Shown here: piece by piece, positions 26,501 through 36,705 of the stretch
Layout: each line of letters opens with the position of its first letter
How positions within the stretch are numbered: the stretch's first letter is position 1
Origin: Polydactylus sextarius
Taxonomy: Eukaryota > Chordata > Actinopteri > Polynemidae
Direction: 5' to 3'
DNA: 64,000 nucleotides
NCBI GenBank assembly: GCA_016801845.1
Contig: CM028927.1
Coordinates: 8,456,501 to 8,520,500, forward strand
The notes under the pieces: generated by a model
Seen by the model: the letters and a program-made list of their open reading frames with translations, nothing else
Told to the model about the DNA's origin: nothing
The model's database searches: none
Translations under genes and position numbers: made by a program

Positions 26501-29500
26501 TAATGACTTGATCCATTCAGATTTTGGCTGTGATTAGCCACCTACTCAGTCAAATAAATCAACTTCCCTTTCCACTGTTTTTAAATTCTCCAGCTCTGAA
26601 AAGCTTGTGTGCGTCTTTAGCTCGATAGAGTTGCTCACCATTTAATCACCAACTTTATCACTCAACCATGGGGCACAAAATGATTTATTACAGCTTTTTT
26701 TTCCTTTTTTGGCCATGCACTGAGACTCAACTCAAACATTTACTTTGAAGGATGCAAAATCAAACAGTTAAAAATCTGTGGCTTAGAGACTGCAGGGACT
26801 CTGAATTCAAGCCCTTTTCCCACATTTTATTAAATAAATTGAGTGATATAATTCATTGCCAATATCAAAATACAGATTAAAGCAGAGATAACCACCTGCT
26901 CGCATGAAAAGCAAACCATTTCCATCACCTCTGCTTTACCTCTACACTTGATTCCATCATTAAAAGAATGTGTCCTGACTTGTTCTCAGAGGTTTTCCTA
27001 ATTGCTTTCAGAATACAGAGCGCACATTGACAGGCATTATCTATTCACTGCTCCACAGATAGCATCTGTCTCTATAAATAGCAGAGTCCTGCTCGACTCC
27101 TTCCTTTTTGTATTGAACAAGTTAAGTGATCTGATTCAGTGCTATGGATTGCCTGCACCTCTCACTCACATTCAAACCTTTGCAGATGAGTAAATTCCTA
27201 CTTTTGTTTTCACAGTTACCTTAAGTCCAGTATCAGATGGGCCGCATTAGCAGACCTTTTATAGTCTAAACACAACTAAGGTCAAAAATATGCCTCGGTA
27301 TTCAAGACTTTGTTCAATCAGCAGGGAAACATGAGACAAAGCTGCCAGTCCTCCAGTTTGCAGTAACCTTTCTGGTTCGGGAGTGGCATTTCTAGCATTC
27401 CATTTGGTCAGGGTGGTCAGAGGAGAGGAAATGATGTCATGGCTGCTCGGTGCCTACTGAAGTCATCATTATGGTGTAATGTCTGCGATACACACAGACT
27501 AGACGAACTGGGACCGAATACTAATTACATTAAGACAGACAGACGTTGAGCTACTCCTATATCCTGTTTCTGAGAAGTAGTAGTATCATTCCCAGTTTTA
27601 ACATATGGTCTGTTGAAATCAGTTGACGTTCAATTTGCTGATGGAAGATGTGAGGTAGACTCATGTAAATCAAGTAAGCTGACATTCGATTTGAGACTTC
27701 TGTCACACACACTGCTCCTGAGGTCAAGAATTCATTTACTTATATTCAAGCTTTTTTTCATAAAGACGCAAACACCGTAACGCTACCTTTAACCTCAATG
27801 ATGACATTGTTGGAGAAATTTCAGGAGCACCGTTGAAAGACGATGAGGCAGTCAGGAAGACACGGGAGACTCAGATGTCTTAAGTTGTATAAAGTTTACT
27901 GATATCAGGAGAAATGGCCTCAGCGTACAGCACAAAGCATGCTGCACAGAGCCCACGCCACTTCTGACGCTCTCCCAGGAAACCGAGGATTTTATCTCTC
28001 TCTCTGCTCAAGGTCTAATTGGTGTTGTCTGTTACATGAAAGCAGAGTTAGTCTTTAATCACTATGCGTGGGCGACCAGATCAGTTTTATGACCATCATT
28101 TTGTGGCATACAAGTGTCATGGGTTTGCCATAAATAAAGACTAATGCAATACAATAGTATCCTTTTAGGTATAGGTTATCTGACCCTAACCTCCCCTCAA
28201 TATATTAACTAAGTGTAAGAGTGCGACCTTTGTCTCACCCTCTACCCTTGAGGTGAACCATAGGGAGGTCACACATGCCATGTGTCCTACTACGATGTTC
28301 TGGATTTTCCCTCACAGATATGAAATTTAAATGTATAATATCCAAGAAATAAGAGGCAGTTTCACCAACAGTGGGACAAGCGGAAGCTCAAGATCAACAG
28401 GTAATATAAGTATTATAAGTAATTACTTATAAATTACTTTATAAGTAATGTATTAAAGTGTTGTATTGAAGAACCTACTCATTTCTAATAATAATTGTAC
28501 CTTTTTAAAAACCCCACAATTTCAACTCCACCTGCAGTAATAACACATTCAAATGTGTCAACATCTGTTTCTAAAGATGTTTTCCTTTACAGAAACAAAG
28601 CAGGCATCATTATTATCTTTTTATTTACAAGCATAGAAGAATCCTGCTCGACTTGTTCCCTTGTACACGTCAGTGACAAACTACAAAGCACAATAGAGGT
28701 TTAGTTTGCTCATTTTCATAATAAACTAGGCCACATGCCGTTTGTACCTGAGATTAAGACTCAGACTTTTTTCCCAGTTGGTTTTTGTTACGCAGACAAT
28801 TAAAAAATACAAAACACACACACTGGTTTATTTATTCGTGTGGACTGTCAAACCTCGGTCACTGTAGTCATCGACGAGGATGATCTCTCTCAACAGGATG
28901 GCAGGCGTGGTCTCCAACACGCTGTGAATAGTCCTGAGCAGGGTGGACCAGGCCTCATTGTAGAAGGCTATGATCACAGAGGTGGTGGGTAAACGCCGGT
29001 AGTCAAACTTCTTACTTCGGCATCTTAAGTATGTTTGTATGTGTGGGTGGGGTGGGGTGGGTGGAGAGAGAAACAGAGTTGACAAAAGCAACAGTGCACA
29101 TGTGCAGTACATATTTATAAACACACACACACACATATATATGTATATACGCACACACACAGTGATTCTAACTGGACTCAAAAACTAGCAAGTAGTATTT
29201 CAGCATATGGCCAGAGCAGCTTCAGCAACTATTGTGGCAGGAGGAGGAGATGTCTGGTCTTAATCCAGATGGCAGCCATTAAAACAATAAAGAGCTGCAG
29301 AAATATGGATGGGGGTAGGGAGGGTATCACACCAATGAGCAACATACCACAGCAGTACTCTGGGAGAGACCGCAGGAACTTGAGCAAACAGAGGCAAAAA
29401 GAGCAGAACTGAGAGGACGGGGAAAAAACTGGACACAATTTCAAGGGGGAGAACTGGAAGCTAATAACTTGACAGAATGAGAACAAAAGTAGGCGTGCGA

Positions 29501-31641
29501 GCTGTGTTTTTGTGAATCAGTGTGCGTAACACTGTCAGAGTGTAACCACTGACACAGGCTAAACATTTTCTGCTAATTTTGTTGCCAGAGGCTCAACCCT
29601 TAACTAGGACACTGTTGCAAAGAACAAATATGTTATGACCTACTATCAGTCACAATCAATCATATCCATTTTTCACAGTGTGTGGAAAAAGTGGCGAAAG
29701 TTTCATTTTGGACTTGTCTCTCTGTCGTGAATCTTGCCACCAAATCTGCACCCGGGAGGAAACTGATGTAATGACGGAGTGGGTGCAAAACCTTAACAAG
29801 CATGTACACACCGTCTTAAAATAAATTAGCTAGGGACGATATGACACATTTGCTTACATTGTTGCTGGGCATGATGACAAACAGCAACACTAATGCACCT
29901 GAGACCGTCTGACAAAAGGAGGAGGCACCATCCATTCACTAATATCTCTCACAAATCTCAAATGAAACAGCTCTATTTTGGATTACTGCCATTCAAATCC
30001 CAGCCAGACATGTATAGCTAGAAGGAAAAAATGTAATCTATCATGTTAAAACAGGTCAAAATATTATGCACATAAGCATGTAAGCTTGCATAAATGATGT
30101 GTTAATGCAAAAATAGCACAGAGTACCTCCTGTGTCCTGTCATTCGTCTGCATCATTGTATGAGCAGACAGGAAACGAGAGACACAAAACTGCACAGCGC
30201 TTCATTCCTGTTAACACACTCTGTGTCTCTTGTATCACTATCACTAAAACACCAACATGGAGCAGGTAAGAGATTAAAAAAGAAGAAAGCACTTGCCAAA
30301 AATGTAACCATGCCATTGCAAAAAATCATCCTCTATCACACACGGTGCCTGTGCAGACCGGTGAGTCTGTTTTAAAATCAGCTGAATACTATTTTGTGAG
30401 AGCCTGATAATGATATCTCCAGTTTGAGTGTTATCTTTGAATAAGCCATGGGTTTGATGTTCCACCTTCCAGGCAGATTCTTCAACCAAGCGGGATGATC
30501 AAAGTTATCAGTCTATTTCTAGATATGCCAGCATCTCGCTTATAGAGAATTTTACTACAGTTTCACCTTAGCAACCCTCGAGATTCATTTATTCTGTGTC
30601 AGTAGATTCAAGTCAGCTTAGGACAAATTAGCATACTGTGTTTAATTCCAAAAAATCTCTAAAGCTTGTACTAAATAGACAGATTTAACCACAAATCCAA
30701 TGCATCACTGATGTATCCCAGAGCATATATAATTAACACATAGTCTTTACACAATCAAATCATGGTTCTCACCACACTGATGGAAACCAAATCTGGGTTT
30801 CATTAGAATGGGAATCAGTAGGGAATAAGAAAAAAAAAACTACTAATACGAGACGTCATACTCTGTGTTTCATCACCAGCTGAGCTGTGGACAACAGCTC
30901 TGGATGGAATAAATCCATTCAGGCAGAGAGCTGCTTACACCAGCTTCAGTAAGCCCTGCAATGCATCACGAGAGCCTTCATCTTCGTATCTAACTAACAG
31001 TGGAAAACTGATTCCAGTAAAGAGCTCAACTTAATCTCTATTGAGTAATTTATCCCTGACACAGCTGCAGCACAGCCATCAGCTCCATGCAGTGCTCAAG
31101 ACCAGGGATACATACATGTTTTGGCAACTTCAAAAAAAAAAAAAAAAAAAAAAAAAAATAGTAAGCAATAAAAAAGATATACAATTTTACCTTTTTAGCT
31201 CATTAGTTAGTAGAGGACTAATGGGTTATTCCTGTTTAGGATGACTTTTTGCTCTACTCACTCATTCATCCTGTTGTCCTTGATATGCCGGTGGAGTGAA
31301 ATCTTGTCACTGACATATATATTGATAGCATAGCTCTCTATACTATCATGCTCCTGTTTCTTTTCTTCAGCATTGAGGGTGAGGTGTGTGGCCCGACCCC
31401 ACTCCCCCGGAGCGTTGTTGTCTGGTTGTGGCTTACTGTAGAAAGGCTTAGCCAGCTGCGCATCACTCTCCTCTACAGAGAGCCCCCTCTCGTGAACATT
31501 GTGGTCCTCATCTTCCTCCTCTACAGAGGAGGAAGAGGGAAAAGAGGAACGTGCCAACAAAAGGTAGCCCAGCCAGAGCAGCCACAGCAGGAAGCCAGCC
31601 TTGGCCAGCACGCCCAGTTTTCGAGAGCAACGCCCCCTCAT
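20584..31641 (-). CDS. galnt4: Polypeptide N-acetylgalactosaminyltransferase 4-like (galnt4), complete, 10 coding exons
   Basis: This is a Golgi enzyme that adds GalNAc to Ser/Thr, often on acceptors already carrying GalNAc in the T4 subfamily. Minus-strand coding exons: 31641-31262, 29023-28854, 26399-26210, 26096-25911, 25819-25702, 24333-24157, 22995-22864, 22309-22199, 20964-20812, 20715-20584. The joined frame is 582 residues; human GALNT4 is 578. The start is the ATG at 31,641 (A at -3); an in-frame GTG five codons upstream is not needed. Residues 15-30 are a signal anchor. Motifs are D231-C-H233, W338-GGENLE, H366 in GHVF, and C461-L-D463-YN. D463 aligns with the known sugar-binding Asp of the GALNT4 lectin domain. 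RVRLIKTNKREGL and the IDWNTFEFYMQ segment identify T4 rather than T12. Donors after exons 2 (GTTTGA) and 3 (GTTGGT) are weak. Exons 2-7 equal those of neighbouring galnt12 in length and phase. Mammalian GALNT4 has an intronless coding sequence, so this gene keeps the older structure. Confidence 0.92.
28413..28432. repeat. 20-bp perfect palindrome in galnt4-like intron 2
   Basis: TTATAAGTAA is followed directly by its reverse complement. Further ATAAGTAAT and ATTACTTT words occur on both sides (28,401-28,450). The sequence could form a short cruciform or RNA hairpin. It is not near a splice site, and chance in AT-rich intron sequence is the simplest explanation. Confidence 0.85.
31132..31158. 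repeat. Poly(A) run of 27 bases in galnt4-like intron 1
   Basis: An uninterrupted A homopolymer lies about 100 bases past the exon 1 donor. On the transcribed strand it is poly(U). There is no recognisable SINE or retrocopy body beside it. Confidence 0.9.
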
Positions 31642-31706
31642 GATGGAAAGCCCCACGGAGGCACCGTGACAGGCTGAGCTTCGGGCGCCCTACAGGACAC
31701 GAGCCT
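31642..31706 (-). other. 5' UTR part of galnt4-like exon carrying the start codon
   Basis: A strong acceptor (pyrimidine tract ending CCATTCCACAG) lies on the minus strand at 31,707-31,708, 65 bases before the start ATG. This makes 31,706 the likely first base of the exon, and implies a 5' UTR intron of roughly 2.8 kb back to a non-coding first exon. Confidence 0.5.
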
Positions 31707-33962
31707 CTGTGGAATGGAAAGAGGCACAAGGTTAAACAAAAATACATTTCCATCTCACACGTCAGAACCACACAAAAGAGAAGGTCACTCGAGTGTAAGT
31801 GAAATTACAGGAAAAAAAAAAAAAAAAACCCAACTGTGGCGCCAAGTAACTACTAACGACAAGAGATCTGTGAGAGTGAACTCTTCAATCAGAGCTCTCA
31901 CTGTTTGAGTGAAGTTTACGAGATCAAACCTTCTAATTAAGTGAAATAATTTACCTAAATAACTCTAAATTCACAAGCGACCATGGGACACAGCCCCAAT
32001 AGACCACACAACTGGTAATCAGCACTGACATAAATATAATCACATGCTCACAAGTGCATTAAGATACTCATTAGCTTCAAATTGCAAAAGTGAAAAAGGC
32101 TAAATTATGGCTTTCAGTGCAGTGACATGCCGGATAAATGGAGTCTGTGATGCACTATGATGAAAAATGCCTTTGTCTGATGAATTTCATTACAGCTCTG
32201 TACTTTTGGCCAAAACTGCATCACATTTAATCTTCCATATGCAAACGCTTTTTACCTAAACTGTCAAATCTGTGATCAGACCTTTCACTCTTCATGTCAG
32301 AAAAGAAGAAAATCTAAGAAAAGTCTGGTGTGCACATACTCATGTGAGGTATTTCATGTGAGGTACAGCAAAAATCTTCTCTGGAAGAATGTTACTTGAT
32401 GAATCACATTTTCAGAAATATTTTTAGAAAAATTTCCTAACACACAATAACACCACAATGGAATTACTGATTTTGTTTGTGTTAAATTTCAACTTGTTTT
32501 GTAGAACGTCTGTCTATTGCACCACATCAAAGCTTACGTGTATTTACAAAAATTGGAATGAGTCATCGAGCCTTTTATTTGGATCAAGCATTTCTGAAGC
32601 TTCCTCATTTTTGGATTTCTAATCTCCTCCACTGCACCGAACAAAAGAAAGATTTCTCAAAAACCTGGATGATACATAATTGCACTGAGACAAAGCCATT
32701 TTTGTGGACTTGAACATGGGATTAGGTTAAGTTTGTAGATACACAAAGACAGCAGTTGAGACATTCGTGTCTGACAGATCAGCTTAGCACACCAGAAATT
32801 ACAAAGACGGTGGCAGTAAAACAGAGCACTTAGCCATGTTGACACACTGAACTGAATGTAATCACATAATTGTGCTGCATTAATATTAGAGCAGACTGCC
32901 ATTTACAGTACCGTGCCAGCCAGTGCCAGCAAGAACAATACCAATGCATACACGCGGTCCTTCCTCCTTCCTGACACGAGCGCTCAATGATGGTTATTTC
33001 CTCGTTTTGCAGAAAATTGTTAATTCTGGAAATCATTAGTCTTTGCTGCTGAGAACAAGCTGTAAACTAAAACAGAAACTGCATACGGGGAAACTGTGGG
33101 AGAGTCTATGACTCTGTGGTTCAAAGCCAGGGGGAACTCAATTTCCACTGCGACTCCTTCGAGGCAGCAGCACAGCCCTTTCAATCCAGTCTGGGCTCCG
33201 GCCAGAGGACTACGGAGTCCTGAGGTTACAAAATGGAGACGCCTGCAGACAAAACCCCCTTTTATTGGCTGTCCATCACACCTTCCACTCTCTGTGAATC
33301 TGATAGCTTTACTAGGGAGCCGTTTGGAACGAGGAGGGGGAGACAGGACTAAGATGCAGCTTAAATCCTGCCCCACTTTCGTTTTGATAAGAGGGAAGGA
33401 AACAAACAGAAGTTACAAAAAAAAATAAATAAATAAGTAGGTGATTGATAAGACTTACAATCGCTTCCTAGGCTTCAAGTCTGCAGATTGTGTTTCACCC
33501 AAAAGAAGAAGGTGACTCAATAATTTGTAATACACTTATGTAGAGGAAACAAACTGGGCTTGATGTTGAGTCACTTGATTCTCAAATGACAATATCTGAG
33601 GTTTACTATGTGGCATGAGAGAGAGACACACACACCATTGCTCTCTGTGGTGCTGCATACAATAAGTGGCTCATTTCTTTATCAGTCATGCGAAACAGAA
33701 AGGTTGTTAATTATAAAGGTGTGTACTATGTGAACAGCAAGAGATCCTCAACCAACCAGTTGTTCCTTCTCGCATGAGACAGGATCCTCTCAGCAACACA
33801 AACAGCTCTTTTGCTGATTACACTTTGTGTATACGACACTTGACAGCGATAGTTTTAGAGGATCACGGCCGAGATGAGTGATGACCTGCTTAATTTAAAA
33901 GTTGGATGGGAACTTGAAGGGAGCTTTAAAACACAGAGCTTTGACAAATGCTGCTCCCACCC

Positions 33963-33989
33963 AAAAAAAAAAAAAAAAAAAAAAAAAAA
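33963..33989. repeat. Poly(A) run in the galnt4-like 5' UTR intron
   Basis: About 26 consecutive A residues followed by an A/G-rich stretch. It is simple sequence. Confidence 0.85.
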
Positions 33990-34522
33990 GGAAGGAAAAA
34001 AGGCTCCACTTGAAAGCAAAAGTAAAAACTCACCGTCTTCCATTTTTCTACTGAATGAAATGTCAAGCCAGCTGCCTTATCTAATGATGACATTTAGGAG
34101 GAAACTTATTGCGTCGCTTGTTTTATCGAGGGTTATGGGGAAGTCCCTCTCAGGTCTATCTGTGGTCAAACTACATGATTCAGCAACAGGTTTCCTCAAA
34201 ATCAGTAAATGTTGAAATAATAATTTATCAAACTGCACGCGCAGCAACAACAAATCTCAACTCAACTTTCGACTATAAGCAGCGAAAGTCTGACATTTTG
34301 TTAAATCGGTATTAGCCTCGTCTTCAAAAACACCACGACGACTCAGTTACTGTATTGAATCGTTTACAAGTAGGAAATGCAAATGAAGTCACCGACAACG
34401 CTAACAGGCAAACAACACTTTGAATACAAGTTAACACTGCGTGACAGCTGCTGAAGTGAGTTTTTCTGAAAAAGAAAAAAAAACACGACGAAGTTAAGTC
34501 GTTTAAGTGAAAAAGAGTTTAC

Positions 34523-34800
34523 CTTCAGAGAAAGTTACATGTCTCGGACTTTCCTCGATGTTTCTAAGGCCGTTGTTTGTCAGCCTGACTGCGGTCGTCA
34601 TCCACTCAAACCTCTGGCTTGCAGATGTCAGCATACCCACATCCTCTCCTCCACGTTGGACTTCTGACCTGCGGCAAGCTAAAGGCAAAAAACAAAGGTG
34701 TTTCCGGTGAAGCCTTTCATAATAAAAGCACGACAGACACGGTTGACGTCTGGAGGACGCCACAACGTGACACGGCGACACAGATCAAATCAAACCTGGT
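34523..34800 (-). promoter_or_regulatory. Predicted non-coding first exon and promoter of the galnt4-like gene
   Basis: A minus-strand donor CTGAAG|GTAAAC ends at 34,523 and could pair with the acceptor at 31,707. The sequence just upstream has more CpG than the surrounding introns and includes a cAMP-response-like TGACGTC at 34,744-34,750. I infer a 5' UTR exon of 150-250 bases starting near 34.7-34.8 kb. Nothing in the sequence fixes the transcription start, and the exon is not needed for the coding frame. Confidence 0.35.
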
Positions 34801-36500
34801 ATGGGAAAAGGAATTAATAATATTTTGACGATTTTCGTTATCAATTTCCTTAACATATAAAAAAACTACCTGGGATCTCGGTAACCTTTTCGTTAAAAAA
34901 ATAAGCATTACAATTGATTCACTTAAGAAAAGTAAGTATTAAAGTCTATTTTTCAAGATTTACATTAATTCCGTTTTTAATATATTATCTTACCACTTCC
35001 TAACATTATTTCCTCATTCCAGAGAAAAAAATTTAATTGTACTTTACTTCCGGTGTGGTTATCGGTCCTTTCCAGTTAGCTTGACGCAGCACGCCATGCT
35101 AACCTGTTAGCAGTAATTTGTCTCCTGCAATTTGCCTCCAGCTATAATATGATAATTGTTCCTGTGGGTGGTTTTAATAAGCTAATCAATCAATGTGCTT
35201 TGCGGAGATTAACTCTGTCTTCAATGTGTGGCGACTGAAATCTGAAAACTTACAGACGAACAGAGTTTATTTATTTATTTTTTAAATAAATTGAAAGTAA
35301 ACGAGAACTGCAACCATACAAAAAGAGACAGGACATTCATATGGTTTAGACTAGAAAATGAACATGAGGCGCTTTCGCCTCGTTTAAATTGATTTCTCGT
35401 GTCAGTGTGTTTCATAGTGTTCCCTCCAAACTTAGTTGAAACTAATCTTCCCACTGACAGTGTTATGTATTAAATTATACACCTACCTAAGCCTATTACC
35501 TCTTCATTAGCATAGTTATGATCTGACTGACTTTATCTGAGACAGTGGGTTGTAAACACACGCGCGCACACTGACATTCACCATCCAGTAGCTGTTGTTG
35601 ATCAACATGCATGCCACTGACATGTCAAAATTTTATTCATTTGGCACAATTTGTTTTTCAGTTTTAACAGAACAAGGATCAAAATCCAAAGATTTATTAA
35701 CATTTATTTATTAACAATTCAAGTTAAGCTTTATTAACGAGACCCATCAGACAAATTTAGCATGAGACAATTGTTTTCTTTTTCTGAGACAACAGTCTTG
35801 CTTTTGGATGACTTTCAAATTGTGAAGCTTTCAGATGAATGTTTTATGGAGTGATTACATCACGTAGCTTTACTTGGGAGACATGTGACAGAATCACAAA
35901 GTGTCTTAAATCCTGTCTTGATGTGGTGCCCATGCACACACACACAAAATGCCATCATAGGATTGGTTTGTTTTCCCATAGTCTGTAAGTCCTGCTCAGT
36001 CCGGACCTTGGGTCTGTTGTTAGGGAGGCACCTGCACCATTTGGTAACTTGCCAAAGTCTTTTATCCCTCCCTCTCTTGCCTTCTCCTTGCCTCCTCCTT
36101 TTCTTCTCCCCAGTTGAAACCAATTGACACCTCTCTCTGTGTCTCTCTCTGTGAGGCCGATGTGCTCTCATCTGGAACTGAATGGGGTCCCGTTTCCATG
36201 ATAGGGATCTGGGGCTTTCACATTTACAAGGAGGGCTCTTGTACAGGTCTTGCATTTCAACCTTTTCCCAATTCAAACTATTAATTAGTTTACGAATGCA
36301 ACATGTGCTTTGTTCCTTTGATATTGGCAAACCCATTTGATCAGGTATTGTTTATTGCATTGCAATAGTTTTTCATTAACATACCTGTGGATTCAAGGCC
36401 AAATGTTAATCAACCTGGATCATTTGTAGGTAAAAAAAACATGTGTCCCAATAAAATGTGCTAAAATAAATGAAAAACAACAAAAAAATTTCTTCAGAGG

Positions 36501-36705
36501 TTTATTGAAATCTAGATCAATCCCACTGCAGAGGCTTGTAGAAACTCTGGTTTACTGGTCAGAGACTGATTAAACTTATCACTGTCTTTTGTGATAATCT
36601 TCAGCGCAGCAACTGCAGAGCTTATGATTGAGATCTCTCTCATTTGATGGATTTGAAGAACACGAGTCAAGCGGATTTGAAGAACAGCATCAGTCATCAT
36701 TTGAC
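36501..36705 (-). other. Doubtful 3'-terminal coding exon of an unidentified gene
   Basis: On the minus strand, an acceptor (GGCACCAG) at 36,706-36,707 opens a frame of 64 codons that ends in TAG at 36,512. It runs through MREISIISSAVAALKI to LQASAVGLI, and AATAAA follows at 36,506-36,501. The composition is protein-like and not repetitive, apart from two copies of a GTTCTTCAAATCC word. No upstream exons were found and I recognise no family. The near absence of a 3' UTR is unusual. It may be a real last exon, a relic or chance. Confidence 0.18.

Noticed and set aside
31642..31656. Upstream GTG as the galnt4-like start
   Set aside because: GTG initiation is very unlikely in a vertebrate gene, and an ATG with A at -3 follows in frame at 31,641.
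31508..31771. Alternative minus-strand open frame overlapping galnt4-like exon 1
   Set aside because: It is another reading frame over the signal-anchor coding sequence and crosses the predicted acceptor at 31,707. The galnt4 frame explains the region.
35860..36336. 158-codon minus-strand open frame, Arg/Lys-rich with several Cys
   Set aside because: Its basic composition follows from the pyrimidine-rich opposite strand. There is no known domain, no signal peptide and no splice or promoter context.
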